Source of the DNA: Marivirga sp.
Lineage (GTDB): Bacteria; Bacteroidota; Bacteroidia; Cytophagales; Cyclobacteriaceae
DNA: 58,213 bases
Assembly: GCF_024636815.1 (NCBI RefSeq)
Contig: NZ_JAGXGF010000062.1
Location: forward strand, 1-58,213
Reading direction: 5' to 3'
A program made the translations under genes and the position numbers. The first letter of the stretch is position 1, and each line of letters begins with the position of its first letter. Below, piece by piece: positions 35,846-44,370 of the stretch. The notes below the pieces were generated by a model, which had not been told where the DNA came from, made no database searches, and worked only from the letters and a program-made list of their open reading frames with translations.

Positions 35846-36163
35846 ATGTCCATTGGAGATCACATCCGAAAAATACGCCTCAAAAAAGGCTATAGCCAAC
35901 AATTTATAGCTGACAGCATAGGAACAAGCCAAAGTAAATTCAATAGAATTGAAAATGGTAAATCTGATATTTTGCTAAATGACTTATTAGAAATCTGTCA
36001 AATACTGAGAATAAATTACATTGAATTGCTTCAGTCATCTCATTCAGATCAATCAATTGAAAAAGATGAAATTGAAATACCCGAGCTTTACAAGGGGATG
36101 AAATCATTGAAAAGCGAACTCTTAGAAATTAAAGAACGTTTGTATTCAAATAGGGGGGGGTAA
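35846..36163 (+). CDS. XRE-family helix-turn-helix regulator
   Basis: This 105-residue DNA-binding protein has an HTH_3 domain at residues 3-58 (GDHIRKIRLKKGYSQQFIAD, then GTSQSKFNRIENGKSDILLN) and a C-terminal coiled tail (LYKGMKSLKSELLEIKERL) suited to dimerisation. It is divergent from the small secreted peptide gene across 116 bases holding an inverted repeat, which suggests autoregulation. Its last codons contain a run of eight G (36153-36160), unusual in this AT-rich DNA. Confidence 0.88.
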   Translation: MSIGDHIRKIRLKKGYSQQFIADSIGTSQSKFNRIENGKSDILLNDLLEICQILRINYIELLQSSHSDQSIEKDEIEIPELYKGMKSLKSELLEIKERLYSNRGG

Positions 36164-36179
36164 ATCCTTTGAAAGTATC

Positions 36180-36206
36180 TTTTCCGAAGTTCTAAGCTTT
36201 GGAAAA
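36180..36206. terminator. Stem-loop after the XRE gene
   Basis: The arms ttttccgaag and ctttggaaaa pair over 10 bp with one wobble and a seven-base loop, 17 bases after the XRE stop. It shares its core with two other hairpins in the window (52073 and 53398), so it may be a repeated terminator-like unit. Confidence 0.45.
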
Positions 36207-36373
36207 TCTTTTAAAAACTCTTGTATTATTTTCTTTTTTATGCTTTATAACAGCTCTCCTTCTGCTAAATTGACAGACATAACACCCCTATGATCCCCTC
36301 AAGGGGATAGTCTCACAGATTTAAATTGGTGGAAATTTAATATTCTAAGTACCAAATGGAAATAAAGAAATTT

Positions 36374-37066
36374 CTACTTATTCACCTCAATAAACTTATT
36401 CACATCCTTTGATTTGCCCAGAAGAATCATGATATCGGTTTCTTTAAGGAAAGTGTCGGCTCGGGGTACGCCTATGATATGCTCTACTTGTTGTAATTGC
36501 CCTTCCACTTTTTCGTCATATAATCTTTTAACTGTAATCAAGTTGAGGTTTTATTTTTCTCTTAGTCCTATTTCACTAATAGTCTGGTCTACAACTCTAG
36601 AAGGGGTATTAATTTCCACAATCTCGTAATCATCCGGCAAAGGAAGGAAGGATTTCATGTTTGGATGGAGCAACATTTCCGCTACTGTCTTCCCAACAGT
36701 TTCTTCAGGTGAAAGGATTTCTTCTATCCCCATTTTCTCCAAAATCATGCGTTGCTGTGCATTGGCAGCTCTTGCAATAATTCGTTCTACTTCCAATTCT
36801 AAAAGTAGTACAGTAGTCAATAAAAGTCCTTCAAAGTTCTCTCCAATCGCCACCACAATAGCATCCATATCCTGAATGTTTTGTGCTTTCAAAGCTTTAA
36901 CATCCGTAGAATCCAGAGCAACCGCATAGGCTACATCATCCTTAATAGCTTCTACTTTATCAAGGTCAATATCAATGGCTAACACTTCTGCGCCACTGTC
37001 ACTTAAAGTACGAGCGATAGATTCTCCAAACTGTCCTAATCCGATTACTGCAAAACGATTGGTCAT
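36374..37066 (-). pseudogene. ktrA: KtrA-like potassium uptake regulator interrupted by an in-frame stop
   Basis: KtrA/TrkA-type RCK proteins gate the KtrB potassium channel by binding nucleotides. The N-terminal RCK_N domain is intact (FAVIGLGQFGESIARTL, then VLAIDID). A TAA at 36551-36553 ends the frame after ISEIGLREK at 171 residues. In the same frame the next 58 codons read exactly as a TrkA-C domain (NLNLITVKRLYDEKVEGQLQ to ILLGKSKDVNKFIEVNK) and end in TAG at 36374. The full 230-residue length fits KtrA, and a tyrosine codon (TAT/TAC) is expected at the TAA. No ktrB is in the window. The truncated protein would lack the ligand-sensing C domain. Confidence 0.82.
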
Positions 37067-37680
37067 GAGCTTACATTTTTGAGGTAAGATACTAAAACTT
37101 CTAAGCCTTTATCAAATTTATTATTATTTGGGATAATAACATCGGCATCGTATTTAAAGGGATCGATATATTTTTCGTAAGTAGGCGCCACATGTTTTTC
37201 ATAGCGATATAATACATCATCCAAATCATATCCACGCTCAGAATTATCTCTCATAATTCTTCTTTTGAGCTTTACATAGTCTTTGGCATCAATGAACACC
37301 TTTAAATCCAGCAACTTGATTAATTCAGGGAAATAGAAAACAAATAAGCCTTCCACCACAATAATTTTGGAAGGTTTGAATTCCAACATCTTGGGCACTA
37401 CATCCGGATTATTGAATGTATATTCCTTTCTGCTTACAGGCTTCCCTTCTTTCAGCATTTTAATATCACGCGTATAGTCATCAAACTCAATGGATTGAGG
37501 GGTATCAAAGTTTTCAACCCCATTTTCATCCTTGGGTTGTAAATGACGGTCTTTGTAATAATTATCTTGGGAAACCAGGCAGATTTCATCTTTAGGGAAA
37601 TGATTGAGTAAACTTTTCAGAAACATCGTTTTTCCTGATGCACTTCCTCCTGTGATGCCTACAATGAATGGATTGATCAT
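37063..37680 (-). CDS. udk: Uridine kinase
   Basis: This enzyme phosphorylates uridine and cytidine in pyrimidine salvage. The P-loop is GITGGSASGKTMF (residues 8-20), followed by VSQDNYYKD, FDTPQSIEFDDY, a lid region with KLKRRIMRDNSERG and the C-terminal DVIIPN. Its 205 residues are the usual length. It overlaps the ktrA start by 4 bases and lies 29 bases downstream of rdgB. Confidence 0.93.
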   Translation of the reverse strand: MINPFIVGITGGSASGKTMFLKSLLNHFPKDEICLVSQDNYYKDRHLQPKDENGVENFDTPQSIEFDDYTRDIKMLKEGKPVSRKEYTFNNPDVVPKMLEFKPSKIIVVEGLFVFYFPELIKLLDLKVFIDAKDYVKLKRRIMRDNSERGYDLDDVLYRYEKHVAPTYEKYIDPFKYDADVIIPNNNKFDKGLEVLVSYLKNVSS

Positions 37681-37709
37681 GAATGCAAAACTAGTGTTTT
37701 AAACTGTTT

Positions 37710-38288
37710 TTAAGAATTTGTTTGTAAAAAATCGACCAGTTTTCTTACTGCGATTGATCGGTGAGATATTTTATTCTTTTCCTCCAGACTCATTTGAGCA
37801 AAAGTTTGTGAATAGCTACTCGGTATAAAAATAGGATCATAACCAAAACCTTTATCTCCATTATGTTCTTTGGCAATCTCCCCTTCTACTATCCCTTCGA
37901 AAAAATGTTTTTGATTATTAATGAAAGCACAAATAACGGTTCTAAATCTAGCTGCTCTATTACTGGAAGATCTCAATCTTTCCAACAGAAGTGCCATATT
38001 ATTTTCATCGGAGCGTTGAGGCCCAGCATATCGTGCAGAAAAAACCCCTGGCTCACCATTTAAAGCTTCCACTTCTATGCCCGTATCATCCGCAAAACAA
38101 TTGATATTGTAATGATCATAAACATACTCTGCCTTTTGCTGAGCATTGCCTTCAAGGGTACTTTGATCTTCTCTTAGCTCTTCATTGCATCCAATATCAT
38201 TCAAGCTAAGCAATTGAAAATCGTCTCCTAAAAGTTGGGCTACCTCCTTTATTTTATTGACATTATTTGTAGCAAAACAAAGCTTCAT
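37710..38288 (-). CDS. rdgB: XTP/dITP pyrophosphatase (RdgB/HAM1)
   Basis: This enzyme removes non-canonical purine triphosphates (XTP, dITP, ITP) from the nucleotide pool. Visible motifs are the N-terminal CFATNNVNKIKEVAQLLG, the catalytic region FADDTGIEVEALNGEPGVFSARYAG, and the C-terminal GFGYDPIFIP and KNKISHRSIA. Its 192 residues match the family. Confidence 0.94.
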   Translation of the reverse strand: MKLCFATNNVNKIKEVAQLLGDDFQLLSLNDIGCNEELREDQSTLEGNAQQKAEYVYDHYNINCFADDTGIEVEALNGEPGVFSARYAGPQRSDENNMALLLERLRSSSNRAARFRTVICAFINNQKHFFEGIVEGEIAKEHNGDKGFGYDPIFIPSSYSQTFAQMSLEEKNKISHRSIAVRKLVDFLQTNS

Positions 38289-38292
38289 GAAA

Positions 38293-38790
38293 TCAATAAC
38301 TATTTAATCTTATTCGGAACTCAACATTTTCACCATTAGGAATATTTCGTGGCAAGACTTCACTAATCCCCTTATTGATCAATAACTCACCTGGAATGAA
38401 AACTCTATAATCAGCTCCTCTATTCATTTCAGTTATGGCTATCTTAAATCCTATCGCAACCTGATTAGATCTTAAAGAATAATTAGCTTCAATTGCTGAA
38501 ACAAAGGTTTCATTTTCACTAATAATTCGACCTTCAAAATCAATTATAACGGCTGAACAAAAACTAGGAGAATTACCAACTCCTGATTCTAACACTGAAT
38601 ATCTAATTCCAGAGGAATGTGTATTATATTCAATTCCTTCAGATTCAAGGTAAGTTTCAATTTGATTAATCTGATTTTCCAGTCTTGTCTGATCTACTGA
38701 AACTTCTGGTGGTTGATCACACTGAATTTCTGACTGACAAGAAATGATAACTAAAAGTAAAACACTTATCGATAAAAGATATTTGATCAT
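38293..38790 (-). CDS. Degenerate FKBP-like lipoprotein
   Basis: This 165-residue lipoprotein (lipobox LVIISCQS, Cys18) has the layout of the two FKBP lipoproteins just upstream: an acidic helical linker (IETYLESEGIEYN) and an FKBP-like beta domain (VIIDFEGRI to EFRIRLNSY). The residues forming the FKBP pocket in its neighbours (VFDTS, GWD, YGPRG/YGARG) are replaced or missing, so prolyl isomerase activity is unlikely. It probably arose by duplication. Confidence 0.68.
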   Translation of the reverse strand: MIKYLLSISVLLLVIISCQSEIQCDQPPEVSVDQTRLENQINQIETYLESEGIEYNTHSSGIRYSVLESGVGNSPSFCSAVIIDFEGRIISENETFVSAIEANYSLRSNQVAIGFKIAITEMNRGADYRVFIPGELLINKGISEVLPRNIPNGENVEFRIRLNSY

Positions 38791-38802
38791 TCTTGATGGT
38801 TT

Positions 38803-39345
38803 TTAATTATTGACGCTCAATAGTTCTACTTCAAAAAGTAGAACGGTATTCGGTGGTATTGAAGAATTACCTCTAGGTCCGTAGGCCATATAAGAAGGAA
38901 GAATTAAAGTAGCCTTTGTACCCTCATTTAATAATTTAATACCAACATCCCAACCAAAAATAACTTGACCTTTACCCAGGGTAAAACTAAATGGTTGATA
39001 AGTTCTTGATTCGCTATATATTTCTTCTTCTTTTGCTATAGATTCTATAGAAGTATCGAAAACCTTTCCATCGAGGAATTTACCAACATAATTAACCTCA
39101 ACTTGCTGACCGTTTTCAGGTTTAGCTCCATTTCCTTCTTCCTTTATAATGTAAAATAAATCGTATGAAAGGTCTCTTTGAGCTGTCAGGTTATTTTCTT
39201 CTAGATATTCTTCTATAATTTGTACGTCCTTAGCTAATTGCTCTTCAGGACATTCCCCTCTAAGATTTTCACACTCATCATTGTCACAAGATGAAAACAG
39301 GACTGTAACTAGTCCTGCCATCATCAAATAAATAACTTTTTTCAT
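38803..39345 (-). CDS. FKBP-type peptidyl-prolyl isomerase lipoprotein
   Basis: This 180-residue envelope lipoprotein (lipobox LFSSCDND, Cys20) has a helical linker and a C-terminal FKBP domain with the pocket motifs VNYVGKFLDGKVFDTS, GQVIFGWDVGI, AYGPRGNSSIPPNT and LLFEVELL. It should catalyse cis-trans proline isomerisation of exported proteins. It is the second of three tandem FKBP-like genes and starts 1 base after the upstream one ends. Confidence 0.88.
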   Translation of the reverse strand: MKKVIYLMMAGLVTVLFSSCDNDECENLRGECPEEQLAKDVQIIEEYLEENNLTAQRDLSYDLFYIIKEEGNGAKPENGQQVEVNYVGKFLDGKVFDTSIESIAKEEEIYSESRTYQPFSFTLGKGQVIFGWDVGIKLLNEGTKATLILPSYMAYGPRGNSSIPPNTVLLFEVELLSVNN

Positions 39346-39346
39346 A

Positions 39347-40279
39347 TTATTTTACCTCCACTAGCTCAACATCAAATATTAAGGTTGAATTTGGCGGTAC
39401 TGCTGCACCTGAGCCACGAGCTCCGTAACCTAATCCTGATGGAATATACAAAGTAGCTTCACTTCCTTCATTTAAAAGCATAATACCTTCATCCCATCCT
39501 CTAATTACTCTTCCTTTTCCAATAGGAATTTCGATGGGCCCATATGTTCTTTGTGGGTTATAAACTCCTTCTTCTCTAGCCAAATCTTCATAAGATGTGT
39601 CAAATACTGTCCCATCTAATAATTTACCTACATAATTTACTTTTACAGTATCTCCTGCTTCTGGCTTCTCACCTGATGTTTCTTCAGTAATCATATAAAA
39701 TAATCCAGACTCCGTTCTGTTAGCCTCAATTCCGTTTTCTGAAAGGAAATCTTTTATCAATTCATCATCAATTCCCTTTTGCTTTTCGGCATCTTTTTGC
39801 ATTTTCTCCATAGCCTCAGCTCTCTTTTGCTGTTGCCATTCCATGAAACCAGCAGTATCAAGTTTTTGAAGCGCTTTAGCATAAACAGTTAATCTTTCTG
39901 CTTCATCCTTATCCGGTGAAACTGGTTGTCTGAAACCTTCAGTTAATACTTGACTAGCCGTAAGTTTTGTTTTGATGCTATCTCCTATTTTCAACTCTTT
40001 TAAAATTGAAAATAATGGGCCTCTGGTTGAAAGTATTGAATCATTGATTTGAACAGGTAACTCCCCTACTTCTTTACTATCCAACATTACGGAATCTTTG
40101 CTGTCCACAAGTTTTAAAGAATAAATAGCAAAATCGCCTTCTTCAAAAGCTTCACCATCATTTGACTCAATTAATACATATTCAACTCCGTCTGCCGTTT
40201 TTTCTTGTTTTGCACTGTCACATGCCCAAAAAAGGCTAAGTGCAAGTAATCCTAATACTAAACTTTTATAATTGTTCAT
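39347..40279 (-). CDS. FKBP-type peptidyl-prolyl isomerase lipoprotein, GldI-like position
   Basis: This 310-residue lipoprotein (lipobox SLFWACDS, Cys20) has an N-terminal FKBP-like region (about 30-125) that seems degenerate, a charged coiled linker (about 140-190), and a complete C-terminal FKBP domain (VNYVGKLLDGTVFDTS, GRVIRGWDEGI, GYGARGSGAAVPPNS, LIFDVELVEV). It overlaps nrnA by 14 bases; in gliding Flavobacteria the lipoprotein GldI is an FKBP protein encoded by nrnA. A GldI-like role in gliding or T9SS is an inference from position and family. Confidence 0.85.
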   Translation of the reverse strand: MNNYKSLVLGLLALSLFWACDSAKQEKTADGVEYVLIESNDGEAFEEGDFAIYSLKLVDSKDSVMLDSKEVGELPVQINDSILSTRGPLFSILKELKIGDSIKTKLTASQVLTEGFRQPVSPDKDEAERLTVYAKALQKLDTAGFMEWQQQKRAEAMEKMQKDAEKQKGIDDELIKDFLSENGIEANRTESGLFYMITEETSGEKPEAGDTVKVNYVGKLLDGTVFDTSYEDLAREEGVYNPQRTYGPIEIPIGKGRVIRGWDEGIMLLNEGSEATLYIPSGLGYGARGSGAAVPPNSTLIFDVELVEVK

Positions 40280-41309
40280 AAACTTCTATTTTTTCTCTAT
40301 TTTGTAATTGTGTTGCGTATTTTTTAATAATTCCTTCAAATAAATTAACGGTTTCCTCCAAGGTCTTTTCAACTTTACCTCCTGCCGCATTTTTGTGTCC
40401 TCCACCTTTAAAATATTCTCCCGCAAGAGCATTGACTTCAAAATCGCCAATTGATCTTAAAGATAATTTAGTACCGTCTTCCGTTTCAGTAAAAAGGGCA
40501 GCTACTGTAATTCCTTCTACTGATAGAGCATAATTTACTAAACCTTCAGTATCTCCATTTTTGGAATTAAATTTTTCCAAATCTTCCATTGAAATGGCAA
40601 AATATGCAGCATGTTCTTTTTCAAATACTCTAAGTCGTTCACTCAAAGCAAAGCCTAAGAATTTCAAACGATCTAAGGAGTTAGTATCGTATATTAATCG
40701 GGAAACTTCTGAATTATTTGCTCCTAAGCTGATTAATTCAGCCACTATTTCGTGAACTTCCTGAGTAGTATTAGGATGTTTGAAGGATCCGGTATCTGTC
40801 ATGATACCTGCATATAGACAATCTGCTGTGTCACTATCTACTTGTTCTTTATCTCCAAATAGCTTAATTAATTTAAATATCAACTGAGCCGTGGAAGCAG
40901 ATTCCATGTCATGATAGACATATTCAGCAAAATCATCCGGATCGCGATGGTGGTCAATCAAAACTTTATCAGCTTTGGAAGCCGCTACTGCGTCACCTAA
41001 TTCGTTAATCCTTTTTAGATTAGAAAAATCTAAACAGAAAATTAGATCCGCCTCTGCAACCAATTTCTTTGCTTTTGCCTCGTTTCCATTTTCGTTAAAA
41101 ACCATAACCATATCATTACCTTTCATCCATTTTAAGAATTTCGGGTAATCGGTAGGCGTAATCACAGTTACACTATGACCAGTCTTTATCAAGTAATTAT
41201 AAATTCCCAAGCTACTGCCCAATGCATCGGCATCAGGTTTTTGGTGGGTAGTAATTACAATATTTTGAGGTTTTTCTAATACCTCTTTTAGTTTTAATAT
41301 ATCCTGCAT
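40266..41309 (-). CDS. nrnA: DHH-family NanoRNase/pAp phosphatase
   Basis: NrnA degrades very short RNAs and pAp to mononucleotides. The DHH phosphoesterase domain shows HQKPDADALGSSLG (about 22-35), FCLDFSNLKR and VLIDHHRDPDDF. The DHHA1 domain near the C-terminus has GGGHKNAAGG. Its 347 residues are typical. It is the first gene of the FKBP-lipoprotein cluster and is divergent from ndk across 194 bases. Confidence 0.92.
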   Translation of the reverse strand: MQDILKLKEVLEKPQNIVITTHQKPDADALGSSLGIYNYLIKTGHSVTVITPTDYPKFLKWMKGNDMVMVFNENGNEAKAKKLVAEADLIFCLDFSNLKRINELGDAVAASKADKVLIDHHRDPDDFAEYVYHDMESASTAQLIFKLIKLFGDKEQVDSDTADCLYAGIMTDTGSFKHPNTTQEVHEIVAELISLGANNSEVSRLIYDTNSLDRLKFLGFALSERLRVFEKEHAAYFAISMEDLEKFNSKNGDTEGLVNYALSVEGITVAALFTETEDGTKLSLRSIGDFEVNALAGEYFKGGGHKNAAGGKVEKTLEETVNLFEGIIKKYATQLQNREKIEVYEQL

Positions 41310-41439
41310 GAATCAGATTAACCCTGTGGGGATTAAATTGATTTGCAAAGTTGACAAGAAAATCATGAAAAACAAACGCCTAAAGGGCTGAGCCTATGCT
41401 AAAAAAGGCAATTCATTATGAGTTTAAGGAAATATAATA

Positions 41440-41468
41440 TTTCATATCAGATTAATCCCTTAAATTTG
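41440..41468 (+). promoter_or_regulatory. Candidate ndk promoter
   Basis: TAAATTTG (41461-41468) fits the -7 consensus TAnnTTTG about 35 bases before the ndk ATG. The -33 region (TTTC near 41441) is weaker. Confidence 0.4.
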
Positions 41469-41503
41469 CATCATTAAATATTCAAAATAATAAATTAAAC
41501 ACA

Positions 41504-41923
41504 ATGGCTGGAAACAGAACATTTACGATGATTAAGCCCGGTGCAGTGGCTGAAAACAACATAGGCGCAATTACTAAAATGATTGAAGAAGGTGGATTTC
41601 GAATTGTATCAATGAAAATGACCAAATTAAGCGAAGAAAGAGCAGGACAGTTTTATGCTGTACATAAGGAGCGTCCTTTCTTTAAAGACTTAGTAGCTTA
41701 TATGTCTGGAGGTAATATTGTTGCTATGATCTTGGAAAAAGACAATGCAGTAGAAGATTTCAGAAAATTAATAGGAGCTACTAATCCTGCAGATGCTGAA
41801 GAAGGAACCATTAGAAAAATATTTGCTACTTCTATAGAAGCAAATGCTGTACATGGGTCTGATTCTGACGAAAATGCGCAAATTGAAGGAAGTTTCTTCT
41901 TTGCTGATATTGAAAAGTTCTAA
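41504..41923 (+). CDS. ndk: Nucleoside-diphosphate kinase
   Basis: NDK balances the nucleoside triphosphate pool by gamma-phosphate transfer through a histidine. The N-terminus [11 protein letters not shown], the KERPFFKDL motif, [17 protein letters not shown] and the catalytic histidine segment [12 protein letters not shown] are all present in 139 residues. It is monocistronic, with a strong terminator 24 bases downstream. Confidence 0.97.
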   Translation: MAGNRTFTMIKPGAVAENNIGAITKMIEEGGFRIVSMKMTKLSEERAGQFYAVHKERPFFKDLVAYMSGGNIVAMILEKDNAVEDFRKLIGATNPADAEEGTIRKIFATSIEANAVHGSDSDENAQIEGSFFFADIEKF

Positions 41924-41947
41924 GAAAAGACATTAGATTCTAAAATC

Positions 41948-41989
41948 AAGAAAAGAGCCTTCGAAAGTAATTTCGAAGGCTCTTTTCTT
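41948..41989. terminator. Bidirectional intrinsic terminator after ndk
   Basis: Perfect 19-bp arms (aagaaaagagccttcgaaa and its complement) surround a gtaa loop, with T-rich ends on both strands. It serves ndk and the convergent small secreted protein gene. Confidence 0.9.
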
Positions 41990-42021
41990 TAACTGCCTTT
42001 AAATTTGATTTAGTTGAAATT

Positions 42022-42336
42022 TTAATTCGTTACGATCTCCGAGGCAGCTGGAGAATCAAATATTTCTTTAAAACTATATCTGTAAATTACCTGGAATAGG
42101 ATATTGTAAGACATTGAAGACATAGAGCTCGGAGTATTCTGCTTATTTTGTTCAAGACTGTCCTTTACAATTGCCCGCTCTTTAAACTGATTTAAAGAAT
42201 CAGTTTTTTCACACTTTTTCTTTTCAGGTTCAGCCTCAACTTTTTCTTTCTCCTCTTTTTCTTTTGCTGAAACTTCAAATACACAAAATGCACCTAGTAA
42301 TAAAATAATGATACTGGCTTTTTTGAAATCAAACAT
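42022..42336 (-). CDS. Small secreted lysine/glutamate-rich protein, unknown function
   Basis: This 104-residue protein has a signal peptide (ASIIILLLGAFCVFEVSA, ending near residue 24), a highly charged helical stretch (KEKEEKEKVEAEPEKKK), a single cysteine, and a C-terminal part with more hydrophobic residues (YNILFQVIYRYSFKEIF). I do not recognise the family. It converges on the ndk terminator and stands alone. Confidence 0.6.
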   Translation of the reverse strand: MFDFKKASIIILLLGAFCVFEVSAKEKEEKEKVEAEPEKKKCEKTDSLNQFKERAIVKDSLEQNKQNTPSSMSSMSYNILFQVIYRYSFKEIFDSPAASEIVTN

Positions 42337-42521
42337 TGTTATTACATTTTGATGTTACCAAATATATTGAATTATAATCAATTTATATCAAAACGTATTG
42401 ATAACTTCCTTTATGCTGTAAGGTTTGTATTAATTTTATATCAAAAACAAAATTTTCCTTTTGTTAGAGTGACATTAGCTCTTTTTTCATTTATATTAAT
42501 GACAAATTAAATATCACTACC

Positions 42522-44282
42522 ATGGAACTTACTCGACTATTTGATTTATTGAGCTATCAAAAAGCAAATAATCCACTTAATGATGCCTTTTCATATAAAT
42601 ATGATGGGGTCTGGAAAAATTACAGTACTGATGATGTCATCAATATCGTAAATGCTATTTCTCGCGGTTTTCTTAAATTGGGATTGGCTAAAAATGATAA
42701 AGTAGGCATAGTATCTTCCAATCGACCAGAATGGAATTTTATTGACCTGGCACTTCAGCAAATTGGTGCAGTGAGCGTACCCATGTATCCTACTATAACG
42801 CCTAAAGACTATAAATTTATTTTTGAGGATTCAGGCTTAAAATATGTTTTTGCTGAAGAACAGGAGCTTTATGATAAAGTAAGGAAAGCCTCAGAAGGTC
42901 TTCCCTTTATTAAAAATATTTACTCTTTCGATAAGCTGGATGGAATTCCGCAATGGACTGAATTAAAAGAGAGTGGTGAAAAAGATGAAACAGATTTGCA
43001 GCCTTACCGAGATGCTGTAGATCCGGAGGATTTAGTGACCTTGATTTATACTTCCGGCACCACAGGCAATCCAAAAGGTGTGATGTTGACGCATAAAAAC
43101 GTATTGAGCAACGCAAAAGCTGTAAATGAAAATTTGGATGTAGATGGTCTGAGAAAATCTTTAAGCTTTCTACCGCTTTGCCATATTTTTGAAAGAACCA
43201 GTGTTTACTTTTATATATATAGGGGTGTTTCAGTTTATTATGCTGAGAGCCTTGAAAAAATTGGTGATAACCTGAAAGAGGTTCAACCCGATATGTTTAC
43301 CACAGTACCGAGACTTCTCGAAAAAATCTATGATAAAATCGTAGCCAAAGGAATGGAGCTTTCCGGGATTAAAAAATCATTATTTTTCTGGGCTTTAAAC
43401 TTAGGCCATAAATATGACCGGAATAAAGATCAGGGTGCATGGTATAACTTTCAATTGAAATTAGCCAATAAGCTCATCTTTAGTAAATGGAGAGAAGCAG
43501 TAGGTGGAAACATTAAATTGATCGCTTCAGGTGGTGCTGCTCTTCAACCTAGACTGGCTACAATTTTCTGGTCAGCGCAAATACCTGTTTTAGAAGCTTA
43601 CGGATTAACAGAAACTTCTCCTGGTATTGCTTTTAATAGATTTAATAAAGAAGATATGTTGATCGGAACCGTTGGTCCAGCTTTACCAGGAGTGGAAATT
43701 AAAATAGCAGAGGATGGCGAGGTCTTGGCAAAAGGACCTAATATTATGAAAGGCTATTACAATCAGCCTGAAAAGACAGATGAAGTAATAGATAAAGATG
43801 GTTGGTTCCATACCGGTGATATAGGAGAAATAATTAATGGGAAATTCTTAAAAATCACTGACCGTAAAAAAGAGATGTTCAAAACATCCGGTGGAAAGTA
43901 TGTTGCTCCTCAATATATCGAAAACAAGCTAAAAGAATCTACAATGATTGAAATGGCCATGGTTGTTGGTGATGGGCAAAAATTCCCGGGTGCTTTAATC
44001 GTGCCTAATTTTGAGGCCTTGAAAGAATGGTGCCACCATAAAGGAATAGCCTATTCCTCAGATGCAGAAATGGTAAAACAGCAAAATATCATTGATAAAT
44101 TTCAGAAAGAAATTGATAAAGCCAATGAACAATTTGCTCAATATGAAAGAATCAAAAAGACTGTTTTACTGCCAAAAGCATGGACAGTTGAGAATCATGA
44201 ACTGACCGCTAAGTTGAGCTTAAAAAGAAAGATTATTGAAAGCAATTATCAAAAAGAGATTGAGAGTATTTATAATGGGTGA
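42522..44282 (+). CDS. Long-chain fatty acid--CoA ligase (AMP-binding)
   Basis: This enzyme activates fatty acids to acyl-CoA through an acyl-adenylate. The AMP-binding signature LIYTSGTTGNPKGV is present, with EAYGLTETSPG, the GWFHTGDIGEI motif and the C-terminal DRKKEMFKTSGGKYVAPQYIE hinge. Its 586 residues fit the FadD15/long-chain ACSL subgroup found in Bacteroidota. The start follows a promoterless-looking AT-rich leader. It is probably membrane associated and monocistronic. Confidence 0.93.
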   Translation: MELTRLFDLLSYQKANNPLNDAFSYKYDGVWKNYSTDDVINIVNAISRGFLKLGLAKNDKVGIVSSNRPEWNFIDLALQQIGAVSVPMYPTITPKDYKFIFEDSGLKYVFAEEQELYDKVRKASEGLPFIKNIYSFDKLDGIPQWTELKESGEKDETDLQPYRDAVDPEDLVTLIYTSGTTGNPKGVMLTHKNVLSNAKAVNENLDVDGLRKSLSFLPLCHIFERTSVYFYIYRGVSVYYAESLEKIGDNLKEVQPDMFTTVPRLLEKIYDKIVAKGMELSGIKKSLFFWALNLGHKYDRNKDQGAWYNFQLKLANKLIFSKWREAVGGNIKLIASGGAALQPRLATIFWSAQIPVLEAYGLTETSPGIAFNRFNKEDMLIGTVGPALPGVEIKIAEDGEVLAKGPNIMKGYYNQPEKTDEVIDKDGWFHTGDIGEIINGKFLKITDRKKEMFKTSGGKYVAPQYIENKLKESTMIEMAMVVGDGQKFPGALIVPNFEALKEWCHHKGIAYSSDAEMVKQQNIIDKFQKEIDKANEQFAQYERIKKTVLLPKAWTVENHELTAKLSLKRKIIESNYQKEIESIYNG

Positions 44283-44370
44283 TAAATATCAATCTGCGAA
44301 GTAATTTAATAACTGCAGCAGCTAAGTTTCTAAGTTCTGAAAGGCAGAAAGATTCATTTTTAAGGTATTT

